NCBI GenBank assembly: GCA_023414875.1
Contig: JAEZMV010000009.1
Location: 1-64,000, forward strand
DNA length: 64,000 nucleotides
Origin: Bacillota bacterium
GTDB taxonomy: Bacteria; Bacillota; Clostridia; Lachnospirales; Lachnospiraceae
Direction: 5' to 3'
Under the pieces are notes generated by a model. That model was given only the letters and a program-made list of their open reading frames with translations. It did no database searches and was not told the DNA's origin. Below, piece after piece: positions 35,367-45,168 of the stretch (the first letter of the stretch is position 1; each line of letters opens with the position of its first letter). Position numbers and translations under genes: made by a program.

Positions 35367-37403
35367 ATGGAAGCGAATGATAGGATTAAAACGATAAAAG
35401 GAATCGGGGATAAAACAGAACAGCTGTTTCGAAAACTTGGGATTGAGACAATACAGGATCTGATTGAACATTATCCAAGAGGATACGAGGAATTTGAAAG
35501 ACCTGTTCCGATTGTATCGATAAGAGAAGGAAATACTTGCGCGATTGAGGCTTCCATAACGATGACTCCCAAGGTAAAAAAGGTTAGAAACCTACAGATA
35601 GTCAATGTCCAAGTAAAGGATTCAACGACAGCGATGTTTCTTACCTGGTTTAATATGCCTTTTTTGCAGAAATCCTTACGTTCTGGATATCATTATATTT
35701 TTCGTGGAAAAGTAATCAGGAAAAATGGTATTTTGGTGATGGAGCAGCCTGGCATTTACCAAAGAGAGGACTATTATAAATTATTGAAGGTATTGCAGCC
35801 AATTTATCCATTGACTGAGGGAATAACGAATGCCGCAATCTCCAAAGCAATGAAACAGGCGATGTCAGAAATTACTTTTGCTAAGGACTACATACCTAAG
35901 CATATAACAAAAGAATACCTATTGATGGACAGGACTAAAGCAATGAAAGAGGTGCATTTTCCTAAGGACCGTGAAAATATGATGAAAGCCAGGCAAAGGC
36001 TTGTGTTTGATGAATTCTTTTTATATTCCTTGGCACTTCGTAAATTAAAGGAAAAGAAAACAAACCTTCCTTCAGAGTATCGTATGAAAGAATGTCCGGA
36101 GTGTGAAGCATTGATTAAGGCATTTCCCTATACCTTAACGAAAGCACAGTTAAGGGTTTGGGGGGAGATTAAGAAAGATTTAATAGATAATTATGTTATG
36201 AACAGGTTGATTCAGGGTGACGTTGGCTCCGGTAAGACGGTGTTAGCCGTGTTATCTCTGTTGATGGCGGTGAAGAACGGATATCAAACCAGTTTTATGG
36301 TACCGACTGAAGTATTGGCAAAACAGCATTTTAAATCCTTAACGGGCCTGTTAAAACAATTTGATATTACATTATGCTTACTTGTGGGCTCAATGACAGC
36401 TAAGGAAAAAAGAGAAGCCTATGAGAAAATTAAAAAACATGAGGTAGATATTATTATAGGAACCCATGCTTTAATTCAGGAAAAAGTAGAATATGATCGG
36501 CTGGGCCTAGTTATTACAGATGAGCAGCATCGTTTTGGTGTAAAACAGAGAGAGGCCTTAATGAATAAGGGAGGAAGCCCCCATATTCTCGTTATGAGTG
36601 CAACGCCAATTCCCAGAACCTTAGCAATCATTTTGTATGGAGATTTGGATATTTCAATCGTGGATGAGCTTCCGGCGGAGCGTTTACCAATTAAAAATTG
36701 CGTTGTTGATACCAACTATCGTCCCAATGCATATCGGTTCATAGGTAAACAAGTTGCTGATGGAAGACAGGCATATGTAATCTGCCCAATGGTAGAAGAA
36801 AGCGAGGAAGTAGAGGCAGAGAACGTCATAGATTACACCGCGCGGTTACAAGAGGAACTGTCACTTGATATAACGATCGAATTCCTTCACGGGAAAATGA
36901 AGCCCAAGGATAAAAATGATGTGATGGAGCGTTTTGCGAACGGCGAAATTCAGGTGCTGGTCTCCACCACGGTCGTTGAGGTTGGGGTAAACGTTCCGAA
37001 TGCTACTGTTATGATGGTAGAAAATGCGGAACGGTTTGGTCTGGCACAGCTCCATCAGCTCAGAGGTCGGGTAGGAAGAGGTGAGCATCAATCCTATTGC
37101 ATCTTTGTGTGTGGCAGCAGCAGCCGGGATGCGTGGGATCGTTTAGAAATATTGAACAAATCAAATGACGGTTTCTTTATTGCCAGTGAGGATTTAAAGC
37201 TTCGAGGGCCGGGTGATATATTTGGAATTCGTCAGAGTGGTGATATGGAATTCAAATTAGGTGATATCTTTACAGATGCCAGCCTGCTGAAAGCGGCAGC
37301 TGAAGCTGTAAAGAGCTTAAAAGACAATGAAGTCGACAAGATATTTGGTGATAATCCGTATCTTGAGAACAAAATATTATATAAAAGTACAGGAACTCTA
37401 TAA
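35367..37403 (+). CDS. recG: ATP-dependent DNA helicase RecG
   Basis: 678 residues, full length. RecG remodels stalled forks and Holliday junctions. The N-terminal wedge/OB domain is at about 1-200, Walker A GDVGSGKTV at about 286-294, the TDEQHRFG box replaces a classic DEAH (here DEQH), motif III MSATPIPRT, and the QLRGRVGRG arginine finger are all present. Ribosome binding site GGAGGTGAGG. Downstream a 10-bp stem (37450-37482) may terminate transcription. Confidence 0.97.
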   Translation: MEANDRIKTIKGIGDKTEQLFRKLGIETIQDLIEHYPRGYEEFERPVPIVSIREGNTCAIEASITMTPKVKKVRNLQIVNVQVKDSTTAMFLTWFNMPFLQKSLRSGYHYIFRGKVIRKNGILVMEQPGIYQREDYYKLLKVLQPIYPLTEGITNAAISKAMKQAMSEITFAKDYIPKHITKEYLLMDRTKAMKEVHFPKDRENMMKARQRLVFDEFFLYSLALRKLKEKKTNLPSEYRMKECPECEALIKAFPYTLTKAQLRVWGEIKKDLIDNYVMNRLIQGDVGSGKTVLAVLSLLMAVKNGYQTSFMVPTEVLAKQHFKSLTGLLKQFDITLCLLVGSMTAKEKREAYEKIKKHEVDIIIGTHALIQEKVEYDRLGLVITDEQHRFGVKQREALMNKGGSPHILVMSATPIPRTLAIILYGDLDISIVDELPAERLPIKNCVVDTNYRPNAYRFIGKQVADGRQAYVICPMVEESEEVEAENVIDYTARLQEELSLDITIEFLHGKMKPKDKNDVMERFANGEIQVLVSTTVVEVGVNVPNATVMMVENAERFGLAQLHQLRGRVGRGEHQSYCIFVCGSSSRDAWDRLEILNKSNDGFFIASEDLKLRGPGDIFGIRQSGDMEFKLGDIFTDASLLKAAAEAVKSLKDNEVDKIFGDNPYLENKILYKSTGTL

Positions 37404-37449
37404 GGATAACGCCTGAATTAGAACCGATAATATTATAAAATTATAAGCT

Positions 37450-37482
37450 GTTACTTTACGATTGAATATATCGTAGAGTAAC
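37450..37482 (+). terminator. Hairpin downstream of recG
   Basis: GTTACTTTACGAT pairs with ATCGTAGAGTAAC, loop of 7. The T tract is weak. Confidence 0.5.
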
Positions 37483-37580
37483 ATTCTTAAGAGGTCATTT
37501 GCTTCTAAAATAAAATAACATTTTTGTAGCTTTTGCATAAATTAAAATATTCAAACTATAAAAAAATAGTAATATTTATG

Positions 37581-37609
37581 TTGACAAAAGTCTTCAACGG
37601 TAATATAAT
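37581..37609 (+). promoter_or_regulatory. Promoter of the LacI-type regulator gene
   Basis: TTGACA at 37581-37586, a 17-bp spacer, TATAAT at 37604-37609. Confidence 0.82.
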
Positions 37610-37610
37610 C

Positions 37611-37632
37611 AAAATGTAAACGCATACATTTT
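37611..37632. promoter_or_regulatory. LacI-type operator O1
   Basis: An imperfect 22-bp palindrome, AAAATGTAAACG followed by CATACATTTT, directly downstream of the -10 box at the expected transcription start. It matches the second site at 38754-38775 apart from two bases. Confidence 0.78.
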
Positions 37633-37651
37633 AAATTAATTAGGGGAGAAC

Positions 37652-38659
37652 ATGAATCAATCTGAGATTGGAAAACTTGCCGGATTTTCAAGTGCTACTG
37701 TTTCTAGAGTAGTTAATGAGGATCCCAGAGTTTCAGAAAAAACGAAATTAAAAATAAAGAAAGTAATTGAAGAATATGCATATGTGCAAAATGTGAATGC
37801 AAGGAACCTTAGAACTTCCCGTTCAAAAGCAATTGGTTTTTTAATTTCCAACTTTAGTAATCCTTTTTTTATTGAGGTTTATCACGGGTTGGAACCAATC
37901 TGCAGAAAGAACGGATACAGTATCATCATTGGCAATACGAACGAAGATATAGAACAGGAACGAGAAGCTATTGATCTTTTTCTTAGCTATCGTGTGGATG
38001 GCATTGTTGCAAGCTTTGTAAAGCCAAGTGATATAACGATTAATAAATTAAAAAGTTTTAACATGAATATGTTATTGTTGGATAGACAATTGGAAAACTT
38101 AGTTTCTGATACCGTTGCTATTGATAATATTGGTGGTGCAATGGATCAGGTAGAATTTTTATCAAGACTAGGACATACCAAAATAGGATTAATTCACGGT
38201 ACAAGGTTTGATTCTAATGGTGAATATAGATATAAAGGTTTCATAGATGGAATGGAGAAGTGTAATATTCCGGTAAAAAAGGAATACATAGTTTGCGGCG
38301 AATTTCTTGAGAAAGTAGCGTATACAGAGGCAATTGAGCTGATGCATCTTGCGGATCCGCCAACTGCTATTGTAACACATAATAACTTGATGTGTATTGG
38401 TGCATATAAGGCCTTAAAGGATATGAAACTTAGAATTCCTGAGGATGTTTCCTTAATAGGATTTGATGATTTTGAATTTTCTCAATATTTACAGCCAAGT
38501 ATCTCATTAATTGATCGTCCTGTCCGTGAGATGGGCGAACTGGCTGGAAAAATGATAATCGATCGGATTGAAGGTAAATATGAAGGAAAAGCCCGTGAAA
38601 TAGTCTTTCCGGTAAAATTGAGGATAGGCGGATCCTGTGGGGTTCCAAAAAGTAACTGA
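37652..38659 (+). CDS. LacI family transcriptional regulator
   Basis: 335 residues. The N-terminal helix-turn-helix (IGKLAGFSSATVSRVVNEDP, 6-25) and hinge helix (NARNLRTSRS) are followed by a periplasmic-binding-protein-like effector domain (60-330). It should repress itself and the catabolic operon from 38800 on and release DNA when the substrate or an intermediate binds. The HTH differs from the usual by its short N-terminus (MNQSEIGKLA). Ribosome binding site AGGGGAG. Confidence 0.92.
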   Translation: MNQSEIGKLAGFSSATVSRVVNEDPRVSEKTKLKIKKVIEEYAYVQNVNARNLRTSRSKAIGFLISNFSNPFFIEVYHGLEPICRKNGYSIIIGNTNEDIEQEREAIDLFLSYRVDGIVASFVKPSDITINKLKSFNMNMLLLDRQLENLVSDTVAIDNIGGAMDQVEFLSRLGHTKIGLIHGTRFDSNGEYRYKGFIDGMEKCNIPVKKEYIVCGEFLEKVAYTEAIELMHLADPPTAIVTHNNLMCIGAYKALKDMKLRIPEDVSLIGFDDFEFSQYLQPSISLIDRPVREMGELAGKMIIDRIEGKYEGKAREIVFPVKLRIGGSCGVPKSN

Positions 38660-38753
38660 GATTTTGTCAGGACTAAATGATTGTAATTTAAAATTAAATA
38701 GGTAATTTAAAATCAAATAGATAATTTAAAATTAAATAGGCAATTTAATGCAA

Positions 38754-38775
38754 AAAATGTATACGTATACATTTT
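38754..38775. promoter_or_regulatory. LacI-type operator O2 in front of the catabolic operon
   Basis: A perfect 22-bp palindrome with arms AAAATGTATAC and GTATACATTTT, 25 bp before the M20 gene. Two bases differ from O1. Confidence 0.82.
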
Positions 38776-38799
38776 GGCCTAAAATACGAGGTGATTATA

Positions 38800-40080
38800 T
38801 TGGAAAATCAAGATTTAAAAACATTAATTGAACTTAATATTGACAAGCATCGGGATCAATTAATTGAATATTGTACAAGGCTAATCAACCATGAAAGTGT
38901 TACAGGAAATGAGTATAACGTACAATTAGAAGTTAAAAAAATAATGGAAGAAATTGGCCTAATTACGGACTTCTGGGAACCTGATGATCAAGAAATGAGA
39001 GCTGCAAAATTATTCTCTGAAACCGGAGAAAGCTTTAAGAACAGACCAGTGGTTGCAGGTGTTTTGAAAGGTAATAATAGCGGGAAGTCTCTTCTTATTA
39101 ATGGTCATGTAGACGTTGTCAATGAGTTCCCGATTGATAAGTGGAAAACAGACCCATTTACAGCTGTTATAAAAGATGGAAAGCTCTACGGAAGAGGTGC
39201 TTCAGACATGAAAAGTGGAGTTGCAATGGCACTTTTTGCTGTAGCTATGCTAAAAAAGCTTGGGAACGGAGTCGGTGGAGATATAACAATTGTAAGTGTA
39301 CCTGGAGAGGAAAACGGTGGTAATGGGACGGTAGCATCCCTGCTAAGAGGTTATAATCAGGCAGATGCAGCGATATTTCCAGAACCAACTTCAAATCAAA
39401 TACAGCCAGCCCATAGAGGAGCAGCTTTTTGGAGAATACATATTGAAGGTAAAGCATCCCATGGTGGTACGAAGTACAAGGGAGTATCAGCTGTTGAAAA
39501 GGGAATTATGATTGCAAATAAATTAATGGAGTTAGAAAAATGGAGAGATGTAAACATCTGTAAAAAACATCCGATGTATCAGGATTATCCACTAAGTGCT
39601 CCGGTTACATTAGGAATGTTTAATGGAGGCCAATTTACAAGTGGAGTTCCTGAAACTTGTACGCTAGAAGGTTGTATCGAGTATGTTCCAGGCGAAAAGA
39701 GCAAGGACGTTCAGAAAATGCTTGAAGAAGCTGTTATGAGTGTATGTGAAAATGATAAATGGTTGCAGGAGCACCCTCCTAAAGTAGAATGGTTCGGTCT
39801 TTTATATGAACCTGCTGAAACAGATTATAATCATCCGTTTGTTAATAAAATCAAAAGTTGTTATAAAGAAATAATAGGTAAAGACCCAATAATAAATGGC
39901 TTTGAAGCTGGCACCGACATGAGGCTTATGGCAAATGAATACGGAACACCGGGAGTAATGTTTGGACCTGGAGATATCGCTATGGCGCATGCACCGAATG
40001 AATATGTAGATATTGAGGAGCTTATAAAAGGAGCAAAAGTTATAACCTTACTTATGGCCGAATGGTGCAAAATATTATAA
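38800..40080 (+). CDS. M20 family metallopeptidase / deacylase (ArgE/DapE-like)
   Basis: 426 residues, a two-domain zinc amidohydrolase. Metal ligands are visible: His in INGHVDVV, bridging Asp in GRGASDMKSG, the catalytic Glu pair in PGEENGGNGT, FPEPTSNQ, and His near the end in MAHAPNEYV. The lid domain is at about 190-300. Enzymes of this group cut N-acyl amino acids or dipeptides. The start is the TTG at 38800 with GAGGTGA 5 bp upstream; the GTG at 38791 is inside that site. First gene of the operon. Confidence 0.88.
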   Translation: MENQDLKTLIELNIDKHRDQLIEYCTRLINHESVTGNEYNVQLEVKKIMEEIGLITDFWEPDDQEMRAAKLFSETGESFKNRPVVAGVLKGNNSGKSLLINGHVDVVNEFPIDKWKTDPFTAVIKDGKLYGRGASDMKSGVAMALFAVAMLKKLGNGVGGDITIVSVPGEENGGNGTVASLLRGYNQADAAIFPEPTSNQIQPAHRGAAFWRIHIEGKASHGGTKYKGVSAVEKGIMIANKLMELEKWRDVNICKKHPMYQDYPLSAPVTLGMFNGGQFTSGVPETCTLEGCIEYVPGEKSKDVQKMLEEAVMSVCENDKWLQEHPPKVEWFGLLYEPAETDYNHPFVNKIKSCYKEIIGKDPIINGFEAGTDMRLMANEYGTPGVMFGPGDIAMAHAPNEYVDIEELIKGAKVITLLMAEWCKIL

Positions 40081-40131
40081 GCATCTTATATTCAATCATA
40101 TAAAAAAATATTATTTAAGGAGGCATGATTA

Positions 40132-41553
40132 ATGAGCTGTAATGTTAACTGCAATGACTGTACAGGAAAAAAATGTGGTGAATTAAGAGAAGTACCTGGA
40201 CCTAAGTCTAAATCTATAAAAGAAGACTTATTTAAATATGAATCAGGTGCTACCTATTGGAGAGCTACATTTGATAGTGAGGATAGGATTCCAGTTTTTG
40301 AAAGACAGTCGGATGTTCGCCAATGGGATGTTGATGGAAATGAGTATATAGATACCTATGGACCTTTTGCTGCATCCTGTTTAGGACATACCCCGGATGT
40401 AGTCATAGACGAGGTTTATAAACAATCCAAGACTTTAATGCATGTTGCAGATATGCCAAATGTCCCTAGAGCAGAATTAGTAAAAGAATTGGCTGGAATT
40501 GCTCCTGAAGGTATGGATGCTGTAATACATACAGAGGTTGGCGGAAGCGCAGCTGTAGAGCTTGCATTACAGACTGCTGAGTATTATACACCAGCTCCTC
40601 AACATGGAATCATTTCATATTATGGAGCTTATCATGGCAGAATGTCTGCAGGACTTTCAGCTACACCATGTGCTTATTATAGAGAAAATGTTCCGACAAT
40701 CAAGAATGATATTACAAGAATACCCTTTCCCTACTGCTATCGTTGCTTTTATGGCAGGGAATATCCGAGCTGTGATATGTTTTGCTTAAAAGCTTTGAAA
40801 GAAATGTTTAAAACACCTGAATGTGGTTTATATGATCCAAACACAAAAACAAACTTAGTATCCACATTAATAGTAGAACCTGCACAATTTCACGGTGGTG
40901 GAGTGTACGCTCCAAAGGAATACTTTAAAGGTATTCGTGAAATCTGCGATGAATTTGGGATTGTAATGATTGCAGATGAAATAGCAATCGGAATGGGCAG
41001 GACTGGAAAATGGTGGTGTATTGAGCATTACGATGTAGTTCCTGATTTGATTACCACATCAAAAGCTCTCTCAGGAGGAGTTTGGCCTTTGTCTGCCGTT
41101 ATTGGAAAACGTGAAGTAATGAACGCTTGGAACGGTCATCCGGATAAACATATGGGAACATGGCATGGTAGTGCAATAGGTTGTAAGGCGGCAACTACTA
41201 CAATTCGAGAGATTAAGAAGAGAAATCTTCTAGACAATGTTACAGAAATGGGTAATTACTTCAAGGATGGCCTGTTTGAACTTCAAAAGCGTCATGAACT
41301 AATTGGATCTATTGAAGGAATTGGTTTAGGTTTAGGAATTGAGTTGGTAAAAAATAGAAAAACAAAAGAACCTGCAGCTGCAGAAACATCATTTATAGTA
41401 AAACGTGCTCTTGAATATGGCGTTCTAGTAAATTTATCAAGCTATTATGGCAACCGCATGACATTTATGCCACCATATATTATTACGAAAAGTGACATTG
41501 ATATTATATTGAACGTATTAGATATGTGTTTAGAGGAGGCAAAAGTCCTTTAA
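40132..41553 (+). CDS. Class III PLP-dependent aminotransferase
   Basis: 473 residues. The PLP lysine is in TTSKALSGGVWPLSA, the cofactor Asp in IADEIAIGMGRTG, and YGAYHGR is the phosphate loop, all class III (omega-aminotransferase) marks. Before the catalytic part is an unusual Cys-rich N-terminus (CNVNCNDCTGKKC, residues 3-15), and a second cluster PYCYRCFYGREYPSCDMFC is in the middle; the latter occurs in some family members. It would transfer an amino group from a terminal amine. Ribosome binding site AAGGAGG. Confidence 0.88.
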   Translation: MSCNVNCNDCTGKKCGELREVPGPKSKSIKEDLFKYESGATYWRATFDSEDRIPVFERQSDVRQWDVDGNEYIDTYGPFAASCLGHTPDVVIDEVYKQSKTLMHVADMPNVPRAELVKELAGIAPEGMDAVIHTEVGGSAAVELALQTAEYYTPAPQHGIISYYGAYHGRMSAGLSATPCAYYRENVPTIKNDITRIPFPYCYRCFYGREYPSCDMFCLKALKEMFKTPECGLYDPNTKTNLVSTLIVEPAQFHGGGVYAPKEYFKGIREICDEFGIVMIADEIAIGMGRTGKWWCIEHYDVVPDLITTSKALSGGVWPLSAVIGKREVMNAWNGHPDKHMGTWHGSAIGCKAATTTIREIKKRNLLDNVTEMGNYFKDGLFELQKRHELIGSIEGIGLGLGIELVKNRKTKEPAAAETSFIVKRALEYGVLVNLSSYYGNRMTFMPPYIITKSDIDIILNVLDMCLEEAKVL

Positions 41554-41595
41554 TCAATATAGCGTGAAACGCAAACTTATGAAGGAGGTTAATTT

Positions 41596-42570
41596 ATGAA
41601 AAAGGTTCTTAGTGTAATTTTAACAATGGCATTGTGTGCATGCTTATTTACAGGGTGCGCTAAAAAAGAGAAGGAGGTAAAAATTGGTGCCATGCCTGCA
41701 GATTCAAACATTTCGTTCTTCCAGGAATTAGCAAAGGGTATGCAGGCAGCCGGAGAAGCATATGATGTTAAGGTCGATATTCAATACACAGGACGTGATA
41801 TTGAAAAAGAACTTAGTTTAACACAGACATTCATTTCTCAAAAATACAGCGGCATAATTTTAGAGACTGTTGATAGCTCTGCAATAACAGGCTGTTTAAC
41901 AAAAGCTAATGACGCTAAAATTCCAATGGTAGCTGTTGATACAGTTCCAGATAAGCCGGAATTGGCAGCAAGTACAGTAACATCTGATAACTATAATGGT
42001 GGGTTTGCAGCAGGTGAATTAATGAAGCAGCTTCTACCTGATGGCGGTAAAGTTTTAATGACAAAGTTTAACTACAGCTCAGTTGCTATGGATGATCGTT
42101 ATAGAGGCTTTGAAGATGCTATTAAGGGTTCCAATTTGGAATTAATAGATACAATCGAACAAGACGGTACCCGTGAAGACACTTTGGAAAAAATAACTCC
42201 TCTTCTCTCTAAATATAGTGACCTGGCAGGTATCTTTTGCTCACAGGGTGACCCGGCAATAGGTTGTCTATCGGCTGTAACAACTGCTGGCTTACAAGAT
42301 CAGGTTTCTATAATCAGCTATGACATCGAAGATGAAGTGGCAGCAGCTATCGAACAAGGTTCTGCAATTAAAGGTGGCGTTACTCAGTTCCCTTATGCAA
42401 TGGGATATATGTCTGTTGTAGAGACTTTAAAGGCAATTAATGGAGAAGAAACAGAAGAAATGTTAGCTATTCCGGTATTGGCAGTAACAAAAGATAATAT
42501 TTCAGAATTTAAGAAAGATGCTACAGCATTCTTAGAAAAATATGGAGAATTTAAACTCCCGACCAAATAG
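41596..42570 (+). CDS. Ribose-type ABC transporter substrate-binding lipoprotein
   Basis: 324 residues. Lipoprotein signal peptide with lipobox LFTGC (Cys21). The mature protein is a family 1-like (RbsB) sugar-binding fold: ISFFQELAKGMQAAGEAYD (first helix), TAVTTAGLQDQ and IISYDIEDEV. It should bind the imported substrate outside the membrane and pass it to the ATPase and permease genes that follow. Ribosome binding site GAAGGAGG. Confidence 0.92.
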   Translation: MKKVLSVILTMALCACLFTGCAKKEKEVKIGAMPADSNISFFQELAKGMQAAGEAYDVKVDIQYTGRDIEKELSLTQTFISQKYSGIILETVDSSAITGCLTKANDAKIPMVAVDTVPDKPELAASTVTSDNYNGGFAAGELMKQLLPDGGKVLMTKFNYSSVAMDDRYRGFEDAIKGSNLELIDTIEQDGTREDTLEKITPLLSKYSDLAGIFCSQGDPAIGCLSAVTTAGLQDQVSIISYDIEDEVAAAIEQGSAIKGGVTQFPYAMGYMSVVETLKAINGEETEEMLAIPVLAVTKDNISEFKKDATAFLEKYGEFKLPTK

Positions 42571-42584
42571 TTCATTACAAAAAA

Positions 42585-42608
42585 TGCCGGCAGTAAACAC
42601 TGCCGGCA
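42585..42608 (+). promoter_or_regulatory. Intergenic hairpin after the binding-protein gene
   Basis: TGCCGGCAGT / ACTGCCGGCA, a perfect 10-bp GC-rich stem with a 4-nt loop and no T tract. Such a stem between a binding-protein gene and the rest of the operon usually protects or partly terminates the mRNA so that more binding protein is made. Confidence 0.7.
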
Positions 42609-42630
42609 AATAATAAAATGGGGGTAGCTT

Positions 42631-44169
42631 ATGGATAATGAATATATTGTAAAACTTACAGGAATTGAAAAAAGCTTTTCCGGAGTACCGGTATTAAAGG
42701 GCGTTGATCTTAAATTAAAGAAAGGTGAGATTTTAGCTCTTTTAGGCGAAAACGGAGCAGGAAAATCTACACTTGTCAATGTACTTATGGGTGTACACCA
42801 GAGAGATGGTGGAACCATAGAGATTAATGGAAAACAGTTTGATGAATATAATATAAATATTGCAAGAAAAAATGGGATTACAATTATTCCTCAAGAGTTA
42901 TCTCTGGTTCCAACAATTACGGTAGCAGAAAACATTATGTTGGGGAACAGAAATACTTATAAAATGGGCGGAATAAATTGGAAGGCCATGATTAAGGATG
43001 CGCAAAAGGTAATAGATTATTTGGGATTTAATATCGATCCAACTGTAAGAGTGGACAGTTTGCCAATTTCATACAGACAATTGGTTTCTATTATAAAAGT
43101 AGTAGCTGAACAGGCTAAGGTTATCATTATGGATGAGCCGACATCTTCTCTGAGCAGGGAAGAAGTAGTTAGGTTACAAAAGATTATATTTAAGCTCAAA
43201 GAACAAGGGGTAGCCATTATATATATTTCTCATCTTATGGATGAAATATTTGAAATATCGGATACGATTACCATTCTTAGAGATGGTCTTTTTATAGATT
43301 CAAAGAAGAAATCTGAAACTAATCAAAGAGAAGTCATCTCCTTAATGGTAGGTGAAGGGTTGTTGCAGACACAGGAAGTTTTAAGAAAAGAAATTGAAGT
43401 AAGCAACGAAGAAGTCGTAGATATGGATATGCCATCAATTCTTGAAGTGGAGGGAATAAAGCGGAATAAAAATTCCGAACCGGTTTCATTTAAATTGCAT
43501 CCAGGGGAAGTACTTGGTGTTACAGGCCTTGTAGGGGCAGGGAAGACAGAATTGATGCGTATGTTAATAGGAATAGATAAATATACAGAGGGAGCAATCA
43601 AGGTAGAAGGAAAGGTTGTTCAAATTAAAAGTCCGAGAGATGCATATAAATACGGTATAAGTACGGTTCCAGAGGACAGGAAAAAGCAGGGTTTGGTATT
43701 AATGAGAAGTGTAAAGGACAATATTGCACTTGCGCTACCGTATAGAAAATCTATTACGAAATATGGAATAGTAAATTCAAAAAAAGAAAAGAAGGATGCT
43801 CAGGAGTCTATAATTCAATTAGCAACAAAGACGTCTGGACTAGATCAAAGAATTAGTAGATTGTCAGGCGGAAATCAACAAAAATGCGTTATTTCTAAGG
43901 CACTGCTTACGAAACCAAAAATTTTAATGCTGGATGAACCTACAAGAGGAATTGATGTTGGTGCTAAGACTACAATATATAAATTAATTAGAGAGTTAAG
44001 AAAAAAAGGAATGGGCATTATACTATTTTCATCAGATGTTTCTGAGATACCGATCGTATGTGACAGAGTTATCGTATTATCAAATAATAAAATTGTTGGA
44101 GAACTGGCAGGAAAAGAAACTACAGTAAGTAAAATTCTTAATTATGCAGCGGGAGGATTAGACGAATGA
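42631..44169 (+). CDS. Ribose-type ABC transporter ATPase (RbsA-like, double)
   Basis: 512 residues, two fused ATPase halves as in RbsA/MglA. First half Walker A GENGAGKST (about 38-46) and Walker B IIMDEPTSSLS; second half GLVGAGKTE with a degenerate loop, signature LSGGNQQK and Walker B LMLDEPTRGID. It powers sugar-type import. Overlaps the permease gene by 4 bp. Confidence 0.95.
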   Translation: MDNEYIVKLTGIEKSFSGVPVLKGVDLKLKKGEILALLGENGAGKSTLVNVLMGVHQRDGGTIEINGKQFDEYNINIARKNGITIIPQELSLVPTITVAENIMLGNRNTYKMGGINWKAMIKDAQKVIDYLGFNIDPTVRVDSLPISYRQLVSIIKVVAEQAKVIIMDEPTSSLSREEVVRLQKIIFKLKEQGVAIIYISHLMDEIFEISDTITILRDGLFIDSKKKSETNQREVISLMVGEGLLQTQEVLRKEIEVSNEEVVDMDMPSILEVEGIKRNKNSEPVSFKLHPGEVLGVTGLVGAGKTELMRMLIGIDKYTEGAIKVEGKVVQIKSPRDAYKYGISTVPEDRKKQGLVLMRSVKDNIALALPYRKSITKYGIVNSKKEKKDAQESIIQLATKTSGLDQRISRLSGGNQQKCVISKALLTKPKILMLDEPTRGIDVGAKTTIYKLIRELRKKGMGIILFSSDVSEIPIVCDRVIVLSNNKIVGELAGKETTVSKILNYAAGGLDE

Positions 44170-45146
44170 AAACTGGTGAAAAATTTAAAAATGTAATTGG
44201 AAAAAAAATAATTACAAAATCTTTTGGTAAATACGGCGGAATCATATCCGTTGTAATAATAATGATGATTATAACAACTATATTTAATCCAATATTTTTT
44301 ACAAAGTCAAACCTATTACAGCTTCTAGTTAACAATAATAATATTTTTCTTGCCGGTTTTGGTATGACCTTTGTTATTCTTGGCGGTGGAATTGACTTAA
44401 GTCAAGGTGCTCTGGCGGCTTTTTCGACAATGATAGTTGCAATGCTGCTTAAAGCCGGATTCCCTGTATGGTTGTCGATTATTTTGACGATTATGATAGG
44501 TGCATTAGTTGGTATAATTAATGGTGCCATTGTATCAATTGCTAAAGTTCATTCATTTGTTGTAACTTTAGGTATGACGACTGTACTTCGTGGATTAGCA
44601 GTTGCTATAAACGGTGGATATCCGGTACCTATTGATATGTCCAGCTCATTTATTCAATTCGGTAATGGTAGCACATTTGGAATACCAAATGCAATTTTAA
44701 TCTGCATAGCAGCTTTGGGTATCTGTTATTTCATATTAACTAGAACGAATATTGGACGTAATGTGTATGCTATTGGCGGTAACTCTGAGTCAGCAATATT
44801 TTCAGGAATCAGTGTGATAAAAACATCTCTATTTGCATTTGGAATATGTTCAGCACTTACAGCCCTTGTCGGAGTTATATTGGCATCAAGAATGTTTTCG
44901 GGCTTGCCCTCTGCAGCTGTTGGATTAGAGACATCTGCAGTAACAGCCGTTATTATCGGTGGTACTAGTTTTACCGGTGGTGATGGTAATGTAGTAGGAA
45001 CAGCAATTGGTGTAATTCTATTAGGTGTCTTGGTTAACGCAATGGTTATGTTTGGTTTACCGAATTGGGTACAAGACGTAATTTCAGGAGCTATCATCAT
45101 CGTTGCTGTCATTTACGATAAGCAAAGAACGAAAAAAATACAATGA
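44166..45146 (+). CDS. Ribose-type ABC transporter permease (RbsC-like)
   Basis: 326 residues with about ten membrane helices. The IDLSQGALAAFS segment and GTSFTGGDGNVVGTAIGV near the C-terminus are the RbsC/XylH family signatures. The helices surround the path of the imported substrate. 4-bp overlap with the ATPase gene. Confidence 0.94.
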   Translation: MKTGEKFKNVIGKKIITKSFGKYGGIISVVIIMMIITTIFNPIFFTKSNLLQLLVNNNNIFLAGFGMTFVILGGGIDLSQGALAAFSTMIVAMLLKAGFPVWLSIILTIMIGALVGIINGAIVSIAKVHSFVVTLGMTTVLRGLAVAINGGYPVPIDMSSSFIQFGNGSTFGIPNAILICIAALGICYFILTRTNIGRNVYAIGGNSESAIFSGISVIKTSLFAFGICSALTALVGVILASRMFSGLPSAAVGLETSAVTAVIIGGTSFTGGDGNVVGTAIGVILLGVLVNAMVMFGLPNWVQDVISGAIIIVAVIYDKQRTKKIQ

Positions 45147-45168
45147 TAAGATGGAAAATGGTGAAAAT

